Assembly: GCA_900617975.1 (NCBI GenBank)
Contig: UZAE01013537.1
Span: 1 to 21,416 of the forward strand
Length of the DNA stretch: 21,416 nucleotides
Direction: 5' to 3'
Source: Rodentolepis nana
Lineage: Eukaryota > Platyhelminthes > Cestoda > Cyclophyllidea > Hymenolepididae
In this document: positions 9,255 to 18,100 of the stretch, one piece after another
Position numbering within the stretch: the first letter of the stretch is position 1
Layout of the letters: each line of letters begins with the position of its first letter
The notes under the pieces: generated by a model
Databases searched by the model: none
What the model was told of the DNA's origin: nothing
Seen by the model: the letters and a program-made list of their open reading frames with translations, nothing else
Translations under genes and position numbers: made by a program

Positions 9255-9331
9255 AATATGGCTGCTTTTTTGCAATTTTACCAATTAAAATTGACTGTCA
9301 AGGCCAGGAAGACTTTTTAAAAGGCACTTAA
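9255..9331 (+). CDS. Candidate short terminal exon
   Basis: After a pyrimidine-rich acceptor (GTACTTTTTAG), two bases plus 24 codons (YGCFFAILPIKIDCQGQED in the middle) run to TAA at 9329-9331. Two-base entry fits the phase-1 donor at 8686. It adds two cysteines to the Cys-x2-Cys of the 8613 exon. No family assignment is possible, and the exon is short enough to be chance. Confidence 0.25.
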
Positions 9332-10442
9332 ATTGCATGTTTGGATTCTCCATTCTATAAAAGTTCGGTGAGGAGGCACTTTCGTACCAATCAGTGCAAA
9401 TAAAACGAAGATCCTTCCCACCCCCTCTCCCCCACCCTCCACCCATATTTTTGTCTCTTTTGTTCAATATGGAAAAGGAAATGGCTGCAAATCGTTTCTG
9501 CTCTTTATAATGTTACACAACTGGCATAGTATTATAACGAGGCCATATAAATAATTTTGAAAACAAAATTTTATTTAAATTGGCTCCACGCAGTGTTAAG
9601 CGTTACTTATTGCACTAAAGTTCAAAACTTTTTTTGCATTCTTGAAATTAGAAAAAATAATAATATTTTGGCATTGTTGGTTATTTAGCGTTTCTCTAAG
9701 TTTAACTTATTATTTTACATATAATATCATTATGAACCATTTAATTGCGAAAGAATAAAAGGTGTAAAAATCGTTTAGACAAATACTCTCAATAGCAATT
9801 TTCTTAATTCGAGCCAAGTTATAAATAGGGAAAAGTTTTTGTTTTCTTCAGAAATGTTGAAAACATATTTTTTAAAGATCTAAAGCGCTAATTATCTTTA
9901 AACACTAAATGCTTTCAAGAGGAATTTCTTATCTCTGAACAAAGTTTGTTGTGTTACCAACAAAACAAACTTATTATATATGAAGACGGAGTCTGGTAAA
10001 TAAAACCATAAAATTTCGTTTGTGATGGATGATTGTAAAAATATCCTTAAGTTCTCTTTATTTTCCTAAGCAAACAAATGTTAGATTTTGTAATATTTTA
10101 GGAAAAAACCGTTTTTTTTTCAACTGAATAACTGGACTAGAAAGCAGTAGAAGCGTCAGAAAATAGGGAAAACCTTGTCATATTTTAAGAACGGAATCAA
10201 AAGATCAACTTTTTTCAACTTGGAGCTGAATAAGGCCTATCGCATTTTATCGTCATCAATACACAAAAAATAAAGTTCATTTCAATGAAAGATCACAATA
10301 AAAAGGTTTAGACATGGGTTTCAAAATTTTTATAGTTCACTTAACAAAGTACGTCTGCTGGGCAAAAGAGGACTAGCAATTTGTGAATTATTTTATTGAT
10401 TTTTCTAAATAATGTATTCCTCTCTCACATATATTTACCAGG

Positions 10443-10446
<4 letters not shown>
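9332..10446. other. Intergenic, no assignable gene
   Basis: A C-rich tract at about 9416-9445 sits in a plus-strand open frame (about 9371-9508) and a minus-strand frame. Both owe their proline or glycine content to that tract. The remainder to 10446 is AT-rich with no gene, RNA or repeat recognised. Confidence 0.35.

Positions 10447-10495
<49 letters not shown>
10447..10495. repeat. (TA)n microsatellite ending at an N
   Basis: About 24 TA units run straight into the N at 10496. The true length is unknown because the contig ends inside the repeat. Confidence 0.95.
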
Positions 10496-10496
10496 N
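10496..10496. other. Single-N contig joint
   Basis: Gap marker between the TA microsatellite and mariner transposase sequence. Confidence 0.9.
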
Positions 10497-11106
10497 TCAA
10501 CCAGCCCAAACAGTATGAAAAGCAGAGATTCACCAAAAAAGATTATGCTGTCAGTAGTCTGGTGGGGGGATCACAAAGGAATTTTGTATTTTGAACTCAT
10601 GCCGCAGAACCAAACGATAAATTCAAATGTGTATGTTGAAGAACTGGAAAAACTGAAAGAAGGATGCAATTGAAGATAAGCGGCCGGCATTATCAAATCG
10701 GCGGAAGGGTGTTGTTTTCCACACATCTTTGATAACGCAAGGCCCCCCCCCCATACATCTTTGGTTACTCGGCAAAAATTATTGCAACTGGGTTGGGATG
10801 TTTTGTCACACCCACCATATAGCCCTGACGTTGCGCCTTCGGATTACCATTTGTTTCGTTCCATGCAAAACTCTTTAAATGGTAAAATTTGTAACAACGC
10901 GGATGATGTCGGATCACACCTAATTGAGTTTTTTAATAGCAAAGACCAGACATTTTACGAAGGGGGAATTTTTACTCTGCCAGAACGATGGAAAAGGTCA
11001 TCGACAAGAACGGCCAATATCTAATTGAATAAAGTTATATTTTTAAACATAAATTCCGAATTCGCCTTCTTATTTGAAATCGGCAATGACTTAGTTGCCA
11101 ACCTAA
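10497..11106 (+). mobile_element. Tc1/mariner-type element, 3' part, with terminal inverted repeat
   Basis: The element enters at the contig start and ends at ATCGGCAATGACTTAGTTGC followed by CAACCTAA (ending at 11106). The complement, TTAGGTTGGCAACTAAGTC, matches the known mariner terminal repeat type. A TA dinucleotide at 11107-11108 is the expected target duplication. The 5' half, including the other terminal repeat, is absent and is probably lost in the gap at 10496 rather than deleted. Transposition acts by cut-and-paste DNA transfer, but this copy is broken. Confidence 0.88.
10509..11032 (+). pseudogene. Decayed mariner transposase (C-terminal two-thirds)
   Basis: Successive reading frames carry recognisable mariner pieces: KKIMLSV...WW...DHKG with the first catalytic Asp region near 10560, YFELMPQNQTIN, EDKRPALSN with KGVVFH near 10716, DNAR near 10730, then from 10761 the open 87-codon stretch with RQKLLQLGWDVL, HPPYSPDVAPSDYHLFRS (holding the last catalytic Asp of the DD34D triad) and LPERW. 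Frames change between these pieces. An extra Gly codon follows WW in a G-run, a short piece near 10720 resembles the later CATACATCTTTGG, a C-run of about 12 lies at 10743, and a one-base loss near 10992 scrambles the last residues. Stops TGA and TAA fall near 10673. It cannot encode an active enzyme. Confidence 0.88.
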
Positions 11107-11108
11107 TA

Positions 11109-11556
11109 CATGAAGAAAAATTGATTGACTGATTCATTATGAGCAATAAAAATAAGTTGAAATAGCTAGTTCTTTTCTCTCACTATTGAAAGAAGTTCAA
11201 ATCCAAGTGAACAAGCCTTTAATTTTAAGCATCAAAACAACATTGTTATGATTTTGTAACAGCAAGAACTCAAAAGATCGGGTTTTTCATTCGGCTCAGG
11301 AATATTTCAAATGAGTTTCGTTGTTGTTTATATAAGTAACTAAAGCATTCTGTTCGTGTAAGATTTATGAAAAAAAACAATTTTTGGGGCTAAAAAGTTA
11401 TGCTTATTTGATTCGACGCAGTTAGTATCACTTCACTTTTCACCGAAAATAGATGTGAAAAAAAGTATTATAGCAGTTCATGAAATTTTATGAATATAAG
11501 TTATGAGTAAATTTTTAAAATTTTTCATCATCCAATACAATTAAATCCACTGTCTA
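11109..11556. other. Intergenic, no gene seen
   Basis: AT-rich, with stops in all frames. No repeats or RNA genes recognised. Confidence 0.4.
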
Positions 11557-11567
11557 AAGTTTGAATA

Positions 11568-12158
11568 AGGGGAGTGCGATAGACTTACCTCCACGTGGTC
11601 CACCCTGGGCAACGTATATTCATACGGCAAAAAAGTCTATTATCTGGCAGTTGATTTCTCACTTCAAACTACCCTCACCCCATTGTATGTCACATTCGAC
11701 TACTTCCACAGTACTCACCTCACCTTTTTTCTACCTTCGTCTTTGAAGCATTCTTCTGTTCCCCACCTCTCGACTTTTTTCCCACTTTGATGTTCCTTCC
11801 CCTCTGTGAAGACTGAAGTCAACTAAAGGGCTAATGATAACCATCAAGACGCCTGCCATTTGATATAAATAAATAAGTTTGGATAAAATGTAAAATATCA
11901 AAAACCAGTAATTTTCGTGCTACTGAGTGAACAATTTTTTGACTTCTAGAAGCAGTAGCAAAAGGGCTAAACTTTGATAAAAATATTTTCTAATTATCAG
12001 GGTAAAACGATAATGCAATGGGCAATTTTATTCCCAATATGTTCAGAAACAAATATTTCCTTTTATAAAAATTAATAGTTACACGTTTGCATTAAAGCAA
12101 ACACTGTCCTTAAAAGAGTAATAGCAAATTGGGCAAACTATATCACAGGGTGATGCTA
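11568..12158. repeat. 591-bp direct duplication, first copy (ends at an N)
   Basis: Same as 12935-13525 at a constant offset of 1367. It ends on the base before the N at 12159, while the partner begins on the base after the N at 12934. It includes retroposon copy 11 plus about 280 bp of unique flank. Confidence 0.9.
11569..11874 (+). repeat. SINE-like retroposon, copy 11 (full length)
   Basis: Starts GGGGAGTGCGATAGACTTAC and ends GATATAAATAAAT. It is flanked by AAGTTTGAATAA at 11557-11568 and AAGTTTGGATAA at 11875-11886, a 12-bp target-site duplication with one mismatch. The 61-codon open frame at 11561 is accidental. Confidence 0.92.
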
Positions 12159-12159
12159 N
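12159..12159. other. Single-N contig joint
   Basis: Gap marker. The 591 bp before it recur after the N at 12934. Confidence 0.9.
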
Positions 12160-12161
12160 AA

Positions 12162-12164
<3 letters not shown>

Positions 12165-12195
<31 letters not shown>
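12165..12195. repeat. (AT)n microsatellite at a contig start
   Basis: About 15 AT units preceded by an A-run directly after the N at 12159. Like the tract at 10447, it marks an assembly break. Confidence 0.9.
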
Positions 12196-12198
<3 letters not shown>

Positions 12199-12567
12199 CT
12201 TCTAAAGCATATCTTCCAGTTGAAACTGATATTTGTTAATTCAAGAAACCTTTAGTAATTATATGTTGCCGTTGTTTGAGTCAGCTTAAAAAATGACCAA
12301 AGGTCATTATAAATTGGATTAATATTGCTTCTAGCCACAGCAAACTGGGTATTAAAATATCGACAATGGTTATCGCCATTTTGTGTAAAATGACATAACT
12401 GGATGTAATCATGTCAGGCGTAAATGTCTTGAAAGATTTAAGAGAAATTCCCGCAATCTGACTAATGATTAATTCCAGCCTAACCTTAAATATTGATTGA
12501 AAATAAATGCTTAAGGAATGGTAATTTTAAGAACTTCATGCTCGTTAGCAGTGCATCTTAAAAAGCT
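12196..12567. other. Intergenic, no gene seen
   Basis: AT-rich sequence of the small contig 12160-12933 outside its retroposon. Nothing recognisable. Confidence 0.4.
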
Positions 12568-12581
12568 ATTTTAAGTTTATA

Positions 12582-12885
12582 GGGGTGTACGATAGACTTA
12601 CCTCCACGTGGTGCACCCTGGGCAACTTATACTCATACGGCAGTTGACTTCGGCCTTCAAACTACTATAGCCCCACTGTACGTCATGTTCAACTGCTTTC
12701 ACAGTACTCACCTCACCTTTTTTCCACTTTGTGTCTGTCTCTTTTACACCTTTGAAACACTCTTCTGTCCCCCCCCTCCCCCAATCGACTTTTTTCACTT
12801 TGATATTCCTTCCCCTCTATGAAGCCTGAAGTCGACTAAAGGGTTAATGATAACTATCAAAACGCCTGCCATTTGATATAAATAA
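12582..12885 (+). repeat. SINE-like retroposon, copy 12 (full length, small deletion)
   Basis: Runs from GGGGTGTACGATAGACTTAC to GATATAAATAA. It is flanked by a perfect 14-bp target-site duplication, ATTTTAAGTTTATA, at 12568-12581 and 12886-12899. About 20 bases are missing between CATACGGC and AGTTGACTTC. The reverse 66-codon frame at 12798-12598 is accidental. Confidence 0.93.
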
Positions 12886-12933
12886 ATTTTAAGTTTATAA
12901 AATTCTCTCTAAAAGCCGTACCATCACAACTAT

Positions 12934-12934
12934 N
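12934..12934. other. Single-N contig joint
   Basis: Gap marker. The sequence from 12935 repeats the contig end before the N at 12159. Confidence 0.9.
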
Positions 12935-13525
12935 AGGGGAGTGCGATAGACTTACCTCCACGTGGTCCACCCTGGGCAACGTATATTCATACGGCAAAAA
13001 AGTCTATTATCTGGCAGTTGATTTCTCACTTCAAACTACCCTCACCCCATTGTATGTCACATTCGACTACTTCCACAGTACTCACCTCACCTTTTTTCTA
13101 CCTTCGTCTTTGAAGCATTCTTCTGTTCCCCACCTCTCGACTTTTTTCCCACTTTGATGTTCCTTCCCCTCTGTGAAGACTGAAGTCAACTAAAGGGCTA
13201 ATGATAACCATCAAGACGCCTGCCATTTGATATAAATAAATAAGTTTGGATAAAATGTAAAATATCAAAAACCAGTAATTTTCGTGCTACTGAGTGAACA
13301 ATTTTTTGACTTCTAGAAGCAGTAGCAAAAGGGCTAAACTTTGATAAAAATATTTTCTAATTATCAGGGTAAAACGATAATGCAATGGGCAATTTTATTC
13401 CCAATATGTTCAGAAACAAATATTTCCTTTTATAAAAATTAATAGTTACACGTTTGCATTAAAGCAAACACTGTCCTTAAAAGAGTAATAGCAAATTGGG
13501 CAAACTATATCACAGGGTGATGCTA
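12935..13525. repeat. 591-bp direct duplication, second copy (starts after an N)
   Basis: Same as 11568-12158. Beyond 13525 the sequence continues TCACGGATGTTTCG, where the first copy has its N. Confidence 0.9.
12936..13241 (+). repeat. SINE-like retroposon, copy 13 (duplicate of copy 11)
   Basis: Same sequence as 11569-11874. Only the last base of its left target-site duplication is present because the contig begins there. Probably the same genomic insertion shown twice. Confidence 0.9.
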
Positions 13526-13725
13526 TCACGGATGTTTCGTTTCATTTCGGAAATTGCAGGAAGATAAAATAAGAAACTGTTTTGTAAAGTTGTTTGTACG
13601 TTGCATTCGAGTTTGTGCGACTGACAGGATCAAATCAATTGAAAATTATGTATTTGATAGATTTTAAAGCAAATTCTTAGATCATAGTACATGATTCAAT
13701 TACCTAAATACAATTACTCATACAG
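13526..13725. other. Non-coding or intron; weak exon hint
   Basis: GGAAATTGCAG (ending 13557) is acceptor-like. The eight codons after it end in phase 0 at a GTAAAG donor, which would fit the exon at 13726. Too short to call. Confidence 0.2.
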
Positions 13726-13915
13726 ACAACACAGGCGATCAAGGCGATAAAAAGAAAAAATGATTTATATACTCAGCTAATGAACATTATTGGTAAGTCA
13801 CCTTTTAAAATATATTATCGTCTAACCTGACAACCTAAAGAAAAGATAATAAATGAGTGGAATAAAATTTTTTATTTCAGAGATCCATCAAAATAGGCAA
13901 GAAGCACACATGTAA
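13726..13915 (+). CDS. Candidate terminal exons of an unidentified gene
   Basis: Exon 13726-13792 follows ATTACTCATACAG and reads TTQAIKAIKRKNDLYTQL, ending in phase 1 at a perfect donor GTAAGT. Exon 13881-13915 follows a strong acceptor (TTTTTTATTTCAG). It starts with two bases and reads IHQNRQEAHM to a TAA. Phases agree, and the 88-nt intron is ordinary. The peptide is basic and could be a coiled-coil tail, but no family is recognised. A different frame after the same acceptor is open for 37 codons. A long open frame on the opposite strand (14092-13877) weakens the case. Confidence 0.28.
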
Positions 13916-15046
13916 ACACATCAGCATAAAATGTCTATTGCAGCAAACTTTTATTAATGGAACAGCAAATGAATTGCAGTTAATCAAGCAATAATGCGCA
14001 AATAAATTAAGCAGAGACGAAGAAGTAGAGGGAACATTGTAGGAAGTAAAATTTGGACTTATTAAGTTGAGTATAAATATGTTAGATCGCACCCATTTTA
14101 TGGAAAATTCATGAAACTACTTAAGACATTGATGAGATAAAAGTATGAAAACTATATATATGTTGATAATACACCAATGTTTGACCATTCTTGTTATTAA
14201 TAATTGCAGAAAACTAAGAAATTAAATTTATCAAACAAAATAGTTTTGATGATTTAGACTAAAGTTTAACTGATAATAAATTATATTTTAAGTAATGCCA
14301 TTTTAAAGGCGCATTCTACTTATTCTAAAATATTATATTGAATTAATTTGTTTGTTTTAATATGCCAGTCTGCAATATAGCGACCTTAATCTCAAGGCTG
14401 GAAATAATTAAACCGAATACGAATAGGTATAAGATGGTTGAGCGCTTTGATCTGCACAGAAAAATATGATCGAAGTTACTAGTATGCTTGCATTTTTAGA
14501 CATTTAAATTAAGTATTACAATTTAATGATTTTTTAGGGGGTGCAAAATATAGTATGTCCAGACAGTCGTCTAATTTTTCGTTTTGTTGATAAGTAGTTG
14601 GTAAATTTTGCTTTGAGTTGTTATATTTCGTAACAAATTAAACAGTTTGAATTGTTATTTTTAGAATATTCATTGAAAATTATAAAGACAATGAATTATT
14701 TTAGTGGACATTTTTAGCGTATTGTTTTACTTTGTTTTGTGAAATTATGCCTTAAATCTTATTAAAATTAAATGTTTCTTTTTGGGAAACTTTTTATAGC
14801 GAAATCAAATATTTTTTTCAATTTAATTTATAGTTCTTAAGCTAAGTGCCTTTTTGATTCGTTGATCTTTACGTTGATCGTCTTATTATTTGCGGTCAGT
14901 GACCTATTTTATTCCCATTCGTAGAGTCTTTGGCTAGCCATTATTTCTGTTCATTATTTCCGATTCATTTTTAGTTTCAATGAAATAGCTATGAAAACCG
15001 AATAAGAATCGCTACATATTTCAAAATCTTCAAGTCTCTTTAAACA
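13916..15046. other. Intergenic, upstream region of the OXR1-type gene
   Basis: AT-rich, with no gene recognised. The promoter of the gene starting at 15047 should lie in the right part, but no clear core element stands out. An in-frame TAA at 15041-15043 shows the coding sequence cannot begin further upstream without splicing. Confidence 0.4.
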
Positions 15047-15106
15047 ATGAGTGCTGCCGATATTGAAGTTTCCGACAAAACCGAAGATAAACAAGAACTT
15101 TATATT
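15047..15106 (+). CDS. OXR1: OXR1-type exon 1 (start codon)
   Basis: Starts MSAADIEVSDKTEDKQELYI. The ATG is the first after an in-frame TAA at 15041-15043. The donor is GTCAGT in phase 0. Joining to exon 2 restores the LysM opening YIVESGDSLTS, which fixes this donor over the alternative GT four bases downstream. The intron is only 37 nt. Confidence 0.75.
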
Positions 15107-18100
15107 GTCAGTTAATTCCATTTTATGATCTGATTCATTTAAGGTGGAAAGTGGTGATTCACTAACAAGTGTTGCTGCGAAATTTGATCTGACACCTTCA
15201 CGTCTATGCCAGATAAATAAACTTTGCAGTAATCATCTTTTCGCTGGACAACGCTTAAAAGTTGTCAAAGAGGAACCTGAACATCCTAAGTCAAAAGATG
15301 ACTGTCGAGAAGAAGCTCTTGAATCGAAAAGTAAAATATTTTTTGATCTAGTTTTATAATCACGAAGTAGTTCAATGCCTTTTTAATTGAAAAAATGACT
15401 CCATTTGCTTTTATTTTTTTATAGTTGACCACTTTTGATAACCGCGTAGTTATTTTAATAATTAATTTGCAATAACCATTTCCAACTTTCTATGCAGCTA
15501 TGCCTGATTCTGGAACAAATGTTCCTTCAATTGAGAAGCGGTATAGAACAATTTTTAAACGAATTATTGGGGCGGAAACATTGGAAAAGTCGTTCCCAGC
15601 CAAAGTCTTGCAAGTATGTCAAGTGAATAAACGTCTTAAGCCGTTTCTCGCTTTGCAAAATGCTTAAATTCTTTTTTTGCCAATCTTTAATTTTGACGTT
15701 TATTGCTGCTTTTATTTTTATCAGGCAGATAAAAGGGAAACCAATGACCCATTAGCTGCAGGTTGTCTAAAGGTGGATGCCAGATTTTGTCCTGATTTAA
15801 ATGTAATTTGTCCTTTATTTTAAAAATAGTTTTTTTTTCATTTAAATTCAAAATAAAAAAAGTTTTATTTAGATCCATTTTTTTGGTTAACAAGTTGAAA
15901 ACAAATTTATTTAATGCAAACAAGCACCTACTTCTGTACATTTTTGTCAATTTAATTATTTATAGAATTCTAATTTGAATTTTATCTGAATTAAAAAAAT
16001 TAATTTCCTATTGCCATTTTGGCGTGTAGACATGCATAAAGGGTACACTGATTGCTACAATTGAAACTTTAATGTTTGCACCGCTGGATGAGAGCGATCA
16101 AATTGAAGCACTCTGCCAATCAGCGGTCGAGATGCGTTACGATAGTGTCCGCTCTATTGCCGCCTATACTGACGCCTCCGTTTTCGTTTTTACTAAACGA
16201 CCCAGGTGAGCCAATCAAATTCTGCTGCCTCACTAATAACCACCTATAACAAACAATTTTTTCAAAAATGACAATGGTTTAAGATGGTTTAAGATTTGGA
16301 TGAAGGTCAAAGTTGAAGATGATTGTGTGAAAAGCTAATTTAACCTGGTTTTTATTAAAAAAGTTGTGCAATCACTTATCAAGAACTTTTAAAATGGCTC
16401 TGCGCCGTTGGTTTACAGAAAGAAGTATATTCCCTAAACTTACAGTTAAAGACTAGGTGGTAGCTGTACTCTCCTTCACATTGTCACAAGGCAATTAGTG
16501 GATGTAAGCTAGGGCAAGTTCAATCACTCCTATTTTAAGCTTATCATTCAATCAAAGAAAGATGAGAAGAAAGACACAAATTTCTCCGCCTTAAGCGAAA
16601 TCGAGTTCGTCGAAGGTTGTTTACTACTGTACAGCTGTAATAGAATCTGGTCCCACTTGGTGAGTAGAGATTTCATTAAAGAAATGCGTATAAAAGCTTC
16701 CTCCAGATGAATGACGCCTGAAGGTCAACCAAATGTTGGGCCAGTGCCAGTTTCACCAAGACCAATTGTCAAATCGTTAAGTGCAGAGCCACTTGGGGGG
16801 GGGGGGGGGGGGGGGGAGAAGGGAATGGATATGCAAGAGATGAAGATTGAAGACCATGGGTGTCGCTATTCTTTCATAAAATGTCATGCTTCCTAATTTC
16901 GTTTTACGTAAGAAATATAATCAATACTGTGGATCAAGAAATTACGCTTTTCACAAACGAAAATTTTAAAGGAATTTTTAATAAGATTAAGGCCAGTGGT
17001 CGATTTATAGTGCGCTCTATGATTTAAGGTATAATTGCTTATAAAGAATAATAAAATGGAGATATTTTCATTAAGACGATCTAATTAATCAAGTTGAAGA
17101 AATTCAGTTGGCAATTACAACGATGGCAAAGTTTTGGAATTCTAGTTTTTCGGTTTTTACTTGTATTTAACAGAAAAAGGAAAAAAGTGATCAGAACGCG
17201 AAATTTGCTTTAGTTGACTTGGATTACACAAATGAGCTTTGTACTTAAAAAGGCATATTTAATAATTATAGGTTTCAAAAACAAAGCACATTTTTTTCGA
17301 ATGCAGATGATCCAAGTAATAACATTGGATCCGCACATGCGCCCTCCGGAGACGTCACCCAATACGAAGGTACGAACCACTGATGATCTTGGCAACATGT
17401 CTGCTTTTATTTTCTTATGCTTTATTTTATTCTTAAAGAATTAAAAAAGTTATTTATTTATATCAAATGGCAGGCGTTTTGACGGTTGTCATTAGCCCTT
17501 TAGTTGACTTCAGGCTTCACAGAGGGGAAGGAACATCAAATTGAATGAAAATCGAGAAGGAGGGGGGGGGAATAGAAGAGTGTTTCAAAGACGAAGGTAG
17601 AAAAAAGGTGAGGTGAGTACTGTGGAAGTAGTCGAATATGACATACAGTTGGGTCATGGCAGTTTGAAGTCAGAAGTCAACTGCCAGCTTATAGACTTTT
17701 ATGCCGTATGAGTATACATTGCCCAGGGTGCACCATGTGGAGGTAAGTCTATCGCACACCCCAAAGCATTAAAAAACGGTTTCAATAACATGAGTTAGGA
17801 AGCGGAAGAAATATTGAGCATGTTAAGATACAAGAAGCGATTCTGAAGTAGCTAGTGAGGCCATGACATCATTTGTTTATATTTAGTTTACTTTTGAGAA
17901 CTGTTCAATGTGCCCATTCTCACATGCACTTTCGTAATGGCGTCATATCCTGAAGATCAAATTTCAATCTTCGATTCTTAGATTTGTGTGAGAGACGATG
18001 CCCAAAATATTTGGAACTTCCGGATCGGTTGAATTGGATAGTATCATCTCGATTAATTTACAGCATATCAAAATCGTTAGAAAGCAACTCAGCCCGGAAA

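Noticed and set aside
9285..9467. 60-codon reverse frame with a Gly-rich start
   Set aside because: The glycines come from the C-rich tract at about 9416-9445 on the + strand, so it is simple sequence rather than a protein.
13877..14092. 71-codon reverse-strand open frame
   Set aside because: No recognisable motif and no splice context; an alternative plus-strand exon pair in the same place fits splice signals better. Neither is proven.
15687..15950. 87-codon reverse-strand open frame
   Set aside because: It lies antisense to OXR1-type exon 4 and its AT-rich introns; its Lys/Asn/Phe-rich content is what AT-rich DNA gives by chance.
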